64,000 nucleotides of DNA from Combretum micranthum. Taxonomy: Eukaryota > Streptophyta > Magnoliopsida > Myrtales > Combretaceae. Positions 1 through 12,775 of this stretch are shown here, in pieces. The notes beneath the pieces are model-generated. The model made no database searches. It saw only the letters and a program-made list of their open reading frames with translations, and was not told the origin of the DNA. Positions within the stretch are counted from its first letter, which is position 1; every line of letters begins with the position of its first letter. The stretch is from the NCBI GenBank assembly GCA_024138025.1, contig JAMXBD010001247.1, positions 62,001-126,000 on the forward strand. Reading direction: 5' to 3'. A program made the translations under genes and the position numbers.

Positions 1-180
1 AGACAAATCATTCAAACAAGTGATTATTCAAACAAATGGTATGCATCAGACAAATGAGTTCAACAAACATATGACCAGCCGGAAATCATATGTGGATGGA
101 CTTGCGCCCTCCATCCCGGGTTAGCAGATTAACGAATCTTGCGGTACGATACCGTTTAAGCTCACGGTCAACTGAATAAT

Positions 181-273
181 AATTCATTTTATGGATCACG
201 ATTAACCAACAATTTCGTTTTATGGATCACGATTAACCAACATATTCGTTTTATGGGTCACGAAAAACCAACA
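181..273. repeat. 31-bp tandem repeat, about 3 copies
   Basis: The motif TTTATGGATCACGATTAACC recurs with a period of about 31 bp, the third copy being diverged. It lies in the 3' half of the LTR at 1-2894 and looks like a local amplification. Confidence 0.75.
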
Positions 274-585
274 AATACTAATGCTCCATCCCATCGTGAT
301 GTGCATGAGTCCAATTATAATTGAGGTCAAATATGGATTATACCAATTCTTTTAGGTGTCCAACAATTATTCGCATACAATCAATATAACTTCTAGCTAA
401 ATAAGCAGCAGCTTAACACTCGATTTCGATATTTCTTAAGTTCAATTTCACATATCAACAACAGAAAAGTATATAATTCCCATATACCCCATCATGCATA
501 ATCATCTTTTTTATCTTTGCCTAAACAACTAATGCTACTATCAATACAATTACAAGCAATAATTGAGAGCGGAAGTAGTACTTAC

Positions 586-654
586 TCGGCCATGGTTCGC
601 CGATTTTTTAGTAATAGTAGTCGGGTGGTAATGTATCGTCTTGCTCGGGATCAC
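586..654 (-). other. Exon-like block with ATG inside LTR
   Basis: On the minus strand a TAG acceptor (plus strand 655-657) precedes a 69-nt block ending ATGGCCGA, followed at once by a GTAAGT donor (plus strand 580-585). The ATG is 8 nt from the donor, as in seven other copies. Splicing itself is an inference. Confidence 0.5.
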
Positions 655-2894
655 CTACCAATTAAGAACAACCTAATAAGAATCTCATCACTAATCTAAT
701 TCAAGCTATGCATCTAAACTACACAAAATCGGAATTCTCGCTATTTGTGGAAGCTCTGACTTAAAACGACCATAACTTGGTCATTTTAACTCGGAATTTC
801 GCAAATTTTATATCGATCTCTATTGACTTCGAAAGATCTATCTATTTCTAGTATTATTTTCAAGTTTTGAAAACATTAAGGTCACGGAACAGTGGGATCA
901 GATCTGTTCTGTAACTTTTCCAATTCCAAAAAATTGTTTCGCATTTGATAAAAATGTTCCTAGTTGATGATTCATCCATAGATGGTATATGAATGAATTC
1001 CTAATATGAATATCATGTAATGAGATCAATATATGCATGGTTTTGATGATCTTTGATTATGAACTCTTATGAACTTCTAATTATTAAGAATTTCATGATG
1101 ATCACTTATACAAAGCTATTCTTTCCAACCTTGCATTTCCTAGGGATTTTACGATTTTATTCTTGAAATTTACTTACCATCTAAATAAAAATGAGTTCTC
1201 AATATCTATACTAATCATGACCTTCATTTATGCAAAAAAATCCACATTTTTCATTGGGTAAATATGTTTTTAAACAAGCTACTCACAAAAATCCGAATTT
1301 TGCAAATTTCCTTTTCTTGCATTTTCTTTATGAGAAAACTTGTTTAATACATCAAAATTGAAGCTTCATTATATCTATTGTTTAAGGACTCCATCTGACT
1401 CTTAAAACATGCCATCTAAGCTTGGATACTAAGTGTTTACGTAGGCATCATCCAAAAATACGAATTTGACTATTAATCACTATATCAATATTTTTCATTC
1501 TAACTCCACTACCTGTTTTACATATTTCTCATGCCTAAACTCATCTAAACTTATGAAAATCATTCCTTAAGGGAATCCATTACATATACCTTCCATTTTT
1601 TATGAAAAATATGAGTTTTAAAGTGGTTTTGGTGGTTTTTAAGGTAGGATTCCAAAATCATCCGAATTTTCAACTAAGCATTTCTAACAAAATATTTTCT
1701 TTTTCAAGTTTCTTGTCTTCTATGCATGAGATCTACCACCTAATATATCTATACATAGGCAAGGCTACATTTTTATGATCATCAATGCATGAAAATCAAA
1801 ATAATCATATAAACATAAATGTAGATGAAGATGTGAATGTCTAAACACTAGATCTACCAAATATCATGCATGATTCATGAGTTTCATGGCATGAACATAA
1901 ATATCTCTACAAGATTCCTACTTTACATGCATGAACATCACATTATCTCATAAAAAACTCCTTTAAACTCTAGATCCACTTCTTGTGATGGCTTGATATT
2001 CTTGTACAAGTGTTTTCATGTCCCTAGCATATGCTCATTGAGATTAAATGTGAAAAACACACAAGAATAGCTTTGCCATTACAAGATTTGGAGGAACAAA
2101 GCTTAAAATCATAACTTTAATGGAGATTTAAAGAAGAAAAGAAGATGAAACAAACTTGTGGAATGTGCATGTGTGTGTGTGTGTCACAGCAAGCATAGAG
2201 GAGAGGAGGAGAGGGTTTTCAACCTTTGTAAAATCTTAGAAGAGTGAAAAAAAATGAAGAGGGGGGAGGGGAGGGGGCGGGGTGCCGGCCATGAGGAGCG
2301 AGTGAGAGAGAGAGTTTGAATTTTGATAAATTTTGTATTTTATGTAAAGAATGTAATAAATGTAATAATTAATTAGGAAACAAAAATTCTTGGAAAAGAA
2401 AATTGTAATGAGTATTTATAAGATGTAAGAATAGGGTATGGGTAGTGTGTAGTGTAGGTTGTACTTGTGAATAGTAGACAAGATATCTACTTTACCGGTT
2501 GTAACGAAAATACGGGAAAAGGCTATAACTGTATTTTTATAGCTCGGAAAATTATAAAAGTGATATTTTTGGAATCCTTATAAAATTACGGTTTTAATGA
2601 ATATTCCGGAACATTTTTCTGAGTTTGTGGTCCCAGGGGCAAGCTTTTCCATAATTGAGCTCGGAAGGCCTGAAATTGAAAAATTCCCGAATTTAAAACT
2701 TTCAAAGGTCTAAAATATACTTTAGAACAATAATTCATATTCATTTACTTTATAAAACTTCTTATTATGAAACTGAAGGAAAGCCGGATTTAGGGTTCCT
2801 AAGCTTCTCTCACTAGACTCAAACTGGACTGGATTAGTGTTTCGCTTTTCAACTCCCGGGGTTTTCTTAACTACTGAGAATACCAGGGTTTACA

Positions 2895-3343
2895 CTTCCA
2901 AACAATGAAAAAAGGCCGTATTTATACAAAATTGCTCATACACGGGTACCCTACACGACCCGTGTAGGTCGGGGCGTGTGCAACATAATTCCAGCGCATT
3001 TTCCTTTGTTGTCATGTGTACACTACTCATCCTACACTACCCATGTAGCTCAAGACGTGCATATTGAAAAAGCTTATTTTTCTTCAAGTTTATCCTCCAA
3101 ATCTACACTAGTAGTGTATAATTACTAGTGTATGAACAGCAACTTCATCTAGGCTCCATAATCCTTCAATAACTTGGTTTCTTTCATGATAAATCTCTTG
3201 AAAAGCTCCATTGTTCCATAATCATCCCTGAAACAAGTAATTAACCCAATAAAAGTTCTTTCCTTTAATGACTTACTCAAATAGCATATAAAATATGCTC
3301 AATAATGCACAAATAATGAGGGTATTAAGACACTTATCAGACA
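2895..3343 (-). mobile_element. Unclassified LTR-like fragment
   Basis: This stretch does not resemble the flanking GTGACA-LTR. On the minus strand it begins TGTCTGATAAGTGTC near 3343 and runs through a moderately G+C-rich zone at about 2938-3060. That zone has short inverted CTACACG/CGTGTAG arms. The layout resembles the 5' portion of plant gypsy LTRs, but there is no second copy, primer site or coding domain to confirm it. Confidence 0.25.
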
Positions 3344-6300
3344 ACGTACAATAGTCAATAAATCTATAATGATAGTCAATAAATCCTTAATGAGATAATG
3401 CCAACAAATCTTTAATGATTGTTAATTAGAAATTCAAAGAAAAGTTAAAAAAAAAAAAAGAACCATTATTTGAATTAAATGATGTAAATTGAAAAAGGCA
3501 CAAGGATTAAGAAAGAATTTTATGATCATCTCCAAAGATTTTAAATAACAAATAACAAAGGTGAAATATTAGAACCATAAATAAAAGAGAATAAAAATGA
3601 GAACTACCACACCAAATTTCCATAGTGGTAGTGACGATTAAATAATGATAACTTATAAAATTCAAGGATTAAAGATAATTATAGTAATTTGAATTTTCAA
3701 TTAGTATACAAATATGTAATAACAATGAATCTAATATAAGAATATGTGAGGTAAGACTAATGAGTTCATGGTTTACCCTTAAGGTTATGTTAAGGGTAGA
3801 AAGTATTATCTACGATTCTATCGTATTGTGTCAATCTTATCACCTCCATTCTTGTCGTATTCTTTTAGTTTGAGTCAGGCCATATTGAATCTATCTTAAA
3901 AGTCAAGTCATATGTCATTTTAGTAACGATCAATTTAGCTACTCTCGATACTTGTCAGCTTTCCACTATTAAATTCATGATGGAATAAAAAGAAAATTCT
4001 TGATCACAAGCAAAACGATAAAATATGCGAATATATATGTATATATAGATGTATAACATGACTAAATATATGAAGACCAATAAATTAAAGACAAAATAAA
4101 ATTATACTTGTGATAGAAAAATAAGAAAAGACTTTAATGCAAAACAAAGTATTAAAAAAAAATCAGTAGACCTCATAACTATAACATTGATATTAATAAC
4201 AAATATAATAAAAAGTTGTCAATTGTGACAAAAGCCAAAATTATTAATTTAATGGTAAACTAATAAAATCAACTAAAATAAAAGGGAAGTATGTGAAATC
4301 ATTATGAAAAAAAATTGAGAATCAAAACGACAAAAGTCTAAATAACGATAATAGAAGCAAGTGAAACATACCAATAAATAACTCATCTATTTATACTTTA
4401 TTGGGAGCATAGCAACCAAATTAATAAAATTATATCTATTTATGGTTTTTCTTTCATTTTGTTTATATGATGAAGTGGAATAAAGATGGCGTTTGAAGGA
4501 AGTATGGAAATAAATGACTGCTTAAAGTTATTGGCAAGTGTAAGGACGAAGAAAATGCTAATATAGTTGTTGGAGAAGTATTCAAAGTAATTTACGGTAA
4601 AGTTTGAGATAACAAGTATTAGTATGACAATGAAGGGTCAAAACTATAAGAAAATGATTGGTGAAATGGGAGAGAAATAAAGACTGTTACTGAGATAAGA
4701 TGATAGTATTAAAGATTATATGTAGACAGAAGTTAAAGGCAAAAGAAAGATGATTAAAGTTGATTAAAAGAAACTGGAGGTATAAAGAAAATCCTGATAG
4801 ATAGTTAACAATTATGTTAGTAGACACATGAAAGTAAGTAAGAAAAAATCATATTGAAGACTAGATGAGAAGGATTGGAATAATCAGTAAATAAGAGAAT
4901 AGTTGAATTTTACAAAGATATGAATGTATATGTGGAACATAAATTGCAAGAAGGAAATGTGATCTTAATGAGTTGTAAGGTATGAGAAATTTAAGGAGGA
5001 CGGACGATAATGACATCCGAACAATATATGATGATGAATTTTAGGATGATTCTTAGTAAAGTCTATATAAGACCATAGATATAAATCATTATATAAAGTG
5101 GTAATATAAGTTTTGGAAGACAATTAGAATAGCACAAATGGTAAATGAAAGTTGTGGATTAACTATTATGTTTGACAATGGTGGAAAAATTTGATTAAAC
5201 CAATAGAAGCATAGGTGTTAGCATCATCTGAAATAACAGCCTTATGTAAGATTTGATCTTTAGAGTTATGCTTGAAAATTAAAAATCCTGTATTTGGAGT
5301 TTATCCTGCATTTGGAGTTTTCTAATTGTTGTTTGAGGAATTATACAGTGATTATATTTTAAGAAAGTTAAAAAAAATTGGCAATAATTAGAGGTAAGGT
5401 ATAATGATCAGAAAGTGCTAATGAGTTGGATTGATATTCTAAAAGACATCATATAATTGTTTTGAAGGATGTGATGGTTGGAAAGAAATTAAAGAGAAGT
5501 AAAAGGATACCAAATTCAAGTGGAAAATGATCAAGTATAATATGAGAACACCATAGATGGATTTGTAAAGTAATAATTATGGAGACAAAGTGCATTAGAG
5601 AGCTGAATATCGAAGAGATATTGGAATGTTAAGAGTATTGATGTCAAAGGAAGAGTTAGAAATCATCAGCTGATGCTAAAAGATTTAGTAAATACCATAC
5701 GTGTCAATCTTTAATACTCATCTATACATTGGTGACAAATATAAAGAAAGGATATCATAAATTGAGAAATTGTGTCGGAAGCAATGTGGTTAATTAAAGA
5801 ATATTTTGGGATTAGATGAATTATATACAAGTGATATAAATGAGCTTCAATGAGGAGTAATAGTTGTAAATACTAAGTTGAATTAATGGAAGTGTATATG
5901 ATATGGTAACTTTGAAGTTTCGAGTTGATGTAAGGTTTGAATCTTTAGAATATAAGGTTGGAATTATAGTTCTAATATTTTCAGCTATTTAAACGCCGTT
6001 CAAGGAATTGATTTGAAGATTAACATAAGAGAGATTTATAGTAGAAAAGCGAGTAATCAAAGGCAAGATTTTATAGTAGATATTATCAATAAATTTATCT
6101 TATATTATGGAGATGTATCATGTAGCTGTAGAAGAAGTGAACCTAATTTAGGAAGTAAAAGTTAGGAGATATGTAGACATCTAATGAATTGTGATATAGC
6201 TAACAGATCTAATCATGTAAGAAAACAAGAAAAGGAGTTTTGGGAATAAGTAAATATGGTGTCAGAAATTAGCGATGGAGTAGAAAACATCTTAAGTGCC

Positions 6301-6408
6301 AAAAAGCATATGGAAACATGGATTACGAAGTTGGAAACAAGGATTGAAAAGAGTTGTAGTAATCCAGGTAACTTATGATGACGAAAGTTTCTTTTAGGGG
6401 AGAAGGAT
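3344..6408 (+). pseudogene. Highly decayed Ty3/gypsy internal region (gag-pol relic)
   Basis: No usable open frame remains; stops occur throughout. The assignment rests on position and two traces. At 5672-5707 the plus strand reads DAKRFSKYHTCQ, resembling the zinc-finger end of a retroelement integrase, with one Cys apparently replaced by His. At about 6380-6408 the sequence GATGACGAAAGTTTCTTTTA, then a purine tract, resembles the conserved pol-end/polypurine junction of plant chromovirus elements. The LTR at 6409 follows directly. The 5' LTR and primer-binding site were not found, and the part before about 4480 is plain A+T-rich sequence. The lineage is an inference; a Tat-type origin is also possible. 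Confidence 0.35.
6396..6408 (+). other. Polypurine tract of decayed gypsy element
   Basis: The purine run AGGGGAGAAGGA directly precedes the LTR start TGTAATATAAAAG at 6409, the expected position for plus-strand priming. Confidence 0.5.
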
Positions 6409-7514
6409 GTAATATAAAAGAAAATAATTTATAATAAAGGGTAGTAGTGTCATTTGTTATAAAAATGAGAGGGTTTTATGGTCAATCCTTATCAGTTTTA
6501 TTTATATGTATTATATGGCAGACATATAATACATGAGGTGTCTTTTCATTTCCTTTACTATTACAAGAATTGAATGGTTTCATGTATTTTCGTTTCCTGT
6601 GTTGTTACAAGAATTAAATGATTTCTTGTTTTTCGTTTCCAATGTACTGTTATAGCAATTGAAGGGTCACAAAAGTTTATTTATATCTTTACCCTATTTC
6701 TCTTCTTTTTAAACCTATAAACCTCTCTAAAATGATCTGTTGTGATATTTTCATCAAGAGGAGATCAACATTTTGGTTTAGCTAAGAAGATCTAATCATG
6801 ACATTTCAAGGATTTAAGAAATCTACATTTTCTTAAGATTCTGCTCATGGTTTTTGAAGGAGCTTTCGAGGAAGAACTCTATTATGATTCAAGATCTGGT
6901 TTTTGGAGATCTAAGAGAATCTAGGATCAATTAAAGATAAGATCTATCTTAGAATTTGTAATTTCTTAAGATTAGCAAATTATAGTATTATGATCGTAGT
7001 TTTATTTATTTGAATTAAGGTTTTGTTTAAGCGAGATCTGCACGTTTGAGGTAAGTGTGGATCTAAACAAATCTTTGTGGTTCTAAAGTATAATCTTTTC
7101 TAGTAATTGTTTTATTAATTAAGAATCTGTATATTGAAGGAATTGTGGAGATAACTAAGAATTTTGGTGAAAACTATGTTTGATGGTTGTACTGAATTAT
7201 GAACAAAAGGAACATGTGTGTTGATCTTTTATAGATCTGTGATTAGGAGTAAAATTTATGGAAGTCAGGGTTAGGATTTTATTATGTGCATGAAATCAAA
7301 ATTGATAGAGATATGTTGTGGATCAAGAATTCTTGTGAGATTAGGAATTCTTTTCCGATAGAAGTTTCGTTGGTGAGGTTGGAGTTGAAGCGAATCCAGG
7401 TACAACCTTATCTTGTTTGTTGTATGTGCTTGTAGGCATAGGTTTGTTTGTTGTATGTGATGTAGGATCAGAATTTTAAATTGACTTAATTCTATACTAT
7501 AATAAAAAATTATG

Positions 7515-7519
7515 TTTGT
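7515..7519. repeat. Target duplication TTTGT (left)
   Basis: TTTGT before the element at 7520 pairs with TTTGC at 11870-11874 after it, 4 of 5 identical. Confidence 0.5.
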
Positions 7520-8565
7520 TGTCATGCCCCGAAGGGTACCCTAAACGTGGCAGTCCACTGTACACAATATTAAAGCCTAGGAATGACTACCTCAGTCACA
7601 CGAAGGCTTCCATACTATGTACAAGGCATCTAACACATGGAGGAGACACATTGGAGTGATACATTTTATATTGATATAACTTAAGTAACAATATAAAGGA
7701 AATAAAATTCACTATACTTCAATTATAATTTATCAAAAGATTTCACCACATAAAACTATTACAAAGCAATTCACAAAACCTAGCTAATATCTTCAAGTAT
7801 TCTTACTTCCTGCTAAAACCTCGAGATCATACTCAGCTCCAGACATCTCGGTCCCCCGGTAGCATTCTTAAGTCAACCTATCCATTCAAACATCTATTGG
7901 GGTATAAGCTACACTAGCTTAGTGAGAGTTCCCTTAATTTCGAACCATAACAAGCAAGTTATAAATCATCCATATGCTATGCATGAACAAACACATGAGC
8001 AGGCAATTATGTATGTATATCTAGAACCTGTACACAGAATGGATTTACGCCCTCCGTATCTAAGGGTTATGGATGGTATTAGAAGTCTACACGACCTACT
8101 GCTAGTCCCCAAGCCCCCTAGCTCTTAGCAATCGACTCAGTTCGGCTCATTTATGGAATGCATCCCTGGCGCGCCTTAGTTCCCTATGAATGAACTCTGA
8201 TACCGGGTCTCATTCTCTAAATGTGACCTCGGACCGTACCGATCTTCTTGCATAGGAGTAGCACGCTATCAAATGTAATTCGACCGATGTGATGCATGAC
8301 CAATTTATTTTTGCTTAGGTCAAGTTATTTATGTATTCTTTAGAGTGACCAACAAATATCATACACATAAACAAAAACAATATGAATAGTGCAGTTATCC
8401 AATTGATTCATGGTTTCGATATGCTTTAGTATTCTTTGGAATACATACATCAAAGTTTCATTATCTATCCCATCCCCATTCATATTGGTTTTTATCTTGT
8501 TCCTATAATTCTAATGCAACTAGCTACAAGCACAAACAAGGTAACAAAATAAGAGGAAAACTCAC

Positions 8566-8634
8566 TTGTCCATTGGACTCCGGTCTTTTAATTGTAATAG
8601 TCGGGTAGCAACGAATCCTCAAAAGCAAGGTCAA
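8566..8634 (-). other. Exon-like block with ATG, acceptor mutated
   Basis: The minus strand ends ATGGACAA and is followed by a GTGAGT donor (plus strand 8560-8565). The acceptor position reads AA instead of AG, explicable by one transition. The block is 69 nt. Confidence 0.45.
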
Positions 8635-10354
8635 TTAAGAAAAGAAATACCCAAATGAGTATTTCAACTCAAAACTAATCCATTCCATCTTATACAAATT
8701 ATCAAGTTCGTAATTCTCGTCCTACGTGGGAATTCCAATTTAAAACGGCCATAACTTGGTCATTTTAACTCGGAATCTAGCAAATTATATACCGATTTCT
8801 ATCTACTTCGAAAGATATATCTAATTATAATATCATATTTAGGTTCTTTAAACTTTTAAGCTTTGAAAAGATCTGATCAGTTCAGATCAGTAGCGAAAAC
8901 CAAATTAGAAAATTGATTTTGTGAAAGTTTATGATGTTTCTACTATCCAAGACAAGTATACTTGCAATATGAATAAGCTAATGTCATAAATGATATGTCA
9001 TGAGATATATATGTACATTTCTTGATGATATTTAATAAAAGAAATTTTTAGAAAACTTTTTCCTTGTAAGACTTTATGAAAAAATCAACTTACAAAAGGT
9101 AGCCTTGTATTCTTGACAATTCCCATTTATTTTTAGAAAAAGTTCCTTAATAAAATTTATTTATTCTTGTTAAAATTAAGTCCTAAGGCCTTTATTCTTC
9201 AATAAAATTTTCTATTTTACACTTTGTAAACATGTTTGTAAAAATTATTCTGGTGGTGATTCCTTTATGTAAACTCATTTGATACTTAGAAACTTAAGGC
9301 TCAACCATATCTAGCCACTAAGAACTTCATTCCTTTAGTAAAACTTTTATTTTGAGTTTGAAATATAGAGGTTTCATATCATCACTTCCTAGATAAGAAT
9401 TTCATAAGGTTAGGATAAAACTCAAATTTTATATTTTATAATCTCTTCCTATTTCGAGAATCTCTATTATTAGATCTACCATTTACTTATAAAAAACATT
9501 TTATTGATACCTATTCCATAAGCCTTTCAAATTTTAAATAAATCCTTCATTTTGGTGTTGAAAAATAGGTTTCCAAAATTAGTCTTGGTTTAGATCTGAA
9601 TTTACAAAATTTTTTTTTGAAAATATGTTTTGATAAAGTCTATCTAAACTTATGAAAATTCTTCCCTTACATATCCTATCTTAAGAGCCTTCCATATCTT
9701 GAATAAAATCTTCATTTTTGAGTTGGAAGAAATAATCTTTGAAAATCACATTTGAATCATATAAAATGAAGTCTTGATGATATATACCCATTAAGCCTTT
9801 ATATTTCAAGTAAAACTTCCATTTCGATACTTGGAAAGTGGTTTTTAAATATGGGTCTTGCCTAGATACGATTTCACCATTTTTGTTTGAGTTCAAAACC
9901 AAGATCTACACCTACTATGAACATAAATATAAGAGAAATCCATGGTAGTAAGCTATAAACTCATAGATCTAAATATAAACATAAACATAATTAAAGTTAC
10001 ATAAAAGTTCGATCTACAAAATATAACCATTTCTAGCAAGAAAATAATAAGATCACAAGAGAATAATAATGAGTAAGATGAGTGTTTCATTTTGGCATCA
10101 TCATCCTTAGCTTTTAAGCTTATAAAAAGTCATTTGATGCATGAAACTCTCACTATACTCTACCTACATCAATTATGGAAGCTTGGAATAAGAGTTTTAT
10201 CTAAGGATCTTCAAGAAATATATGTGGGAGCTCACTTATATGATAGGGGCAGCAAGTTCCTCTTGCAAGAACAAGAGCAAATGAAGAGAGAAAGAGAGGA
10301 AATAGGAGGAAAATTGCAAAGAATGGTAAAGGGTTAAAGGTGTGAATGAGAGAG

Positions 10355-10365
10355 GGTATATATAG
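10355..10365 (-). promoter_or_regulatory. TATA box of large LTR
   Basis: The minus strand reads CTATATATACC, followed by a pyrimidine-rich leader. It lies about 1.5 kb inside the LTR 5' end. Confidence 0.5.
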
Positions 10366-12761
10366 AAAGATAGGAGGAGTTAAAGACACTAAAAAAAAAA
10401 AAAAAAGAAATGGCAGCTTGTACATCCTCCATAGCTGACATGAATATTGGAAGAGAGAGGGAGAGAAATTTAGTTGGTTTTTGACTTGAAGTTGTAATGT
10501 GTAACAAGTGTATGTGTTACTTATTAAAGAAGGATTGAAATAGGTTTATTTTGATCAAATTTTGGAGTGTTTCAAAGGACAAAAGGGCAACAATAAAGCT
10601 CTAAAAATCTGCCATGAAGTGTAAAAAGAGTAAAAATGAAAAAGAGGTGATGTATGAAAAGTGTACTATATGTATGGGTTTGCAAGAATACTTTTTTTTT
10701 TATAGAAAAAAAATAGAAAAATGCATTCCAAATTTTTGTAGCAGAATTTAATTAAATAAGAATTTCATTATTTATTTTAGTGAATTATCAAAAAGTTACC
10801 GGTATGATCAAAATACGCGAATATAGCTATAATTGATATTTTATAACCCGAAAAATTCTAAAAGGTTATTTTATGAAAATAAAATATTTTAAAATATATT
10901 TTTCAATTATTAAATTAATTTATTTTATTTTTAGTATCAGGTCTTAATAGAAATTGATCTAGTAAAAACTCGAAACGAACTAAATTTTAGAAAAACAGAA
11001 TTTTCTATGATCTATAAAATATTTATCTAAAAATATAAGGGTTTACAAGAGTAGTAAAATTGTGTAACGAATAGTAGTGAATAGTGCAAAAGACTAGTTA
11101 ATTACCGGTAGTAAAGAAATACGAATATAATCATAAAATCATATATTTCTAGTTATTGAAAAATTATAAAACCAATATTTTTGAAATCCTTATGGAAATA
11201 CGAGTCTAGTGGTATTAATGGTATATTTTTGATATCTCGAACCCCGGGACACGCATTTCAAATTCTGTATTCGAACGGGTTCTAAATAGGCAAAAAATTT
11301 ACCAATGTGATATTTTTAAGCGACCTTATATTACTACGAGTTACTCTACACACTTAAACCACACCTCGGCCTTTAGGGCTAAGAGAATGAGATTGCTGGA
11401 CTTAAACTATATATCCACTTAGGGTTCCCAGGTAACTTTCCGGTTTGTATCTTTGCTAATTTGGAAACTGAGGGTTTATGTTTATACAACACATTTAGTT
11501 TGAAAATTTTTTTAAATTTTATATTTTTTGTAAGTATTTAATATCTCTTAACGTTTTCAGAATTTTTGAATTGTTTATTTCTAAGGTTTATCATTATTTA
11601 CTTTTTATAATTTGTTTTTGGGTTTTATATTACCCGATTTTACAAGTTAAATTTCAGTATATAATTTTCATACGTAGTGGTTTTAGATTTCAAGACTGTT
11701 GAGTTCTTATTTTATTTTTAAGGATTCTCATTTTCTCAAGATTAAGAAATTTCTAGATTCGTTCGTGATTTAGGACTAGTCGAAGTTTGGTTTTAATTTG
11801 GAGTCATTTTTAGAGTTTATCTTTGATGTGTATTTTGGAATTATTTACTGATATTTTCTCGGGCTTACATTTGCTGCTTGTGTTTGGCTTTGGTTAGTAA
11901 AGACCATGTAGAGTGTGATATTAATGAGGCACCTTGATGATCTACGTGTGGGGTTGTCCTTAGTGGACTCGTGCATAGAAATGATTCTGGTTGATTAGCT
12001 TTTGGCAGAGGCCATGGTGTGTGGATGATTCTCCAACACCAATATATGTATAATTATCTATTTTTTATGTGCTTATTTTTATGAGTCATGAGTTACTCTA
12101 GGTTTAGGACTGGACCGCAGATAGTTCTAAATTATGTTGTATGCTTGTTAATTTAAAAGATAATAATTTGTGCTTATTGCATTAGAAATAGTTGCATTTG
12201 AATATATATGTGTGTGCATATGCATTTGTATGTGGTTTGGCATACTAGGTGTTTTCGCTCATTCATTCATTTTTCAGGAATAGGAGAAATAAGGTGATTT
12301 ATAATCCTACTAATGATACCTTTGTAGATCGTGGGGATAGCGATAGTGAACTTGACTTTCTTACTAAAGATCAACAGAGATAGATTTTGGATACCTAGAG
12401 ATAGGAAGACAATTTAATAATCTATGAAGTTTAATTGAAACTATTATTAGTTTGAAAGATTTTATTTACGTTATGAGTTTAAGATTTTTTATGGGACTTT
12501 TCAGTTAAGTTATAAGTCAAGATAATGTTGTCTTTGATTTAAGCAACAAATTAATTCAAGAGTATCATTTATATGATGAATTATTTAATAGATACCCTTT
12601 ATATGTGAGTATTAGAGTATTTTTTATATTATATGTGGATTAATATTTCATAGCCTTGGCATTCTTATAAAGAGAAAACACGTGGCGGTTGTAATATCGT
12701 TATTTTAGGGCGTTACATTTACTATATAAGCACATGTAAAGTAACGAACTTAAGAAGAAAA

Positions 12762-12775
12762 ACTCACTTCACCAT
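12762..12775 (-). other. ATG plus splice-donor motif of exon-like block
   Basis: The minus strand reads ATGGTGAA followed by GTGAGT, the same 8-nt spacing as other copies. The upstream acceptor is not clear in this copy. Confidence 0.4.

Larger units (their letters stand above)
1..2894 (-). mobile_element. GTGACA-family large LTR, 3' part cut by window edge
   Basis: Non-coding LTR read on the minus strand. Its 5' terminus is at 2894, where the plus strand ends in CCAGGGTTTACA, so the minus strand starts TGTAAACCCTGG. Around 55-115 lies the block related to GGAGGGCGTAAATCC that all copies carry several hundred bases before their GTGACA end. Around 771-794 lies the block containing TAACTTGGTCATTTTAACTC. 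A purine-rich plus-strand stretch at about 2160-2330 is the pyrimidine-rich leader of the minus strand. An exon-like block with an ATG sits at 586-654. No protein domain is visible; the small open frame at 517-699 runs across that block but matches nothing I know. The 3' GTGACA end lies outside the window, so no target duplication can be checked. Confidence 0.7.
7520..11869 (-). mobile_element. GTGACA-family solo LTR, 4350 bp
   Basis: The plus strand begins TGTCATGCCCCGAAGGGTAC and ends TTTCTCGGGCTTACA, so on the sense (minus) strand it starts TGTAAGCCCG and ends GGGGCATGACA. The TG...CA ends and a near-perfect 5-bp duplication fit a solo LTR inserted in the gypsy LTR. It holds the usual blocks: GGATTTACGCCCTCC near 8040, the exon-like ATG block near 8566-8634, the TAACTTGGTCATTTTAACTC block near 8750, a minus-strand TATA box at 10355-10365 and a pyrimidine-rich leader near 10270-10350. 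The open frames at 10092-10337 and 10201-10425 merely cross the leader and show no family. Confidence 0.75.
6409..12716 (+). mobile_element. 3' LTR of gypsy element, split by a nested LTR
   Basis: The LTR starts TGTAATATAAAAG at 6409 and ends TTTTAGGGCGTTACA at 12716. It is interrupted at 7520-11869 by a GTGACA-LTR, which leaves about 1.95 kb of its own sequence. The minus-strand LTR at 54943-56927 (1985 bp) matches both ends: AACAAATGAC near the 5' end, GAGTTACTCTAGGTTTAG internally, and the GTTACA/ATTACA terminus. This second copy is the main support for the boundaries. A pyrimidine run plus CAG before GAATAGGAG at about 12275-12285 resembles a splice acceptor. No protein is encoded. Confidence 0.65.

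Noticed and set aside
12660..12716. 3' end of the LTR starting at 7520
   Set aside because: That LTR already ends at 11869 with TTACA and a matching TTTGC. The end at 12716 matches the minus-strand start of the solo LTR at 54943 and belongs to the gypsy LTR.
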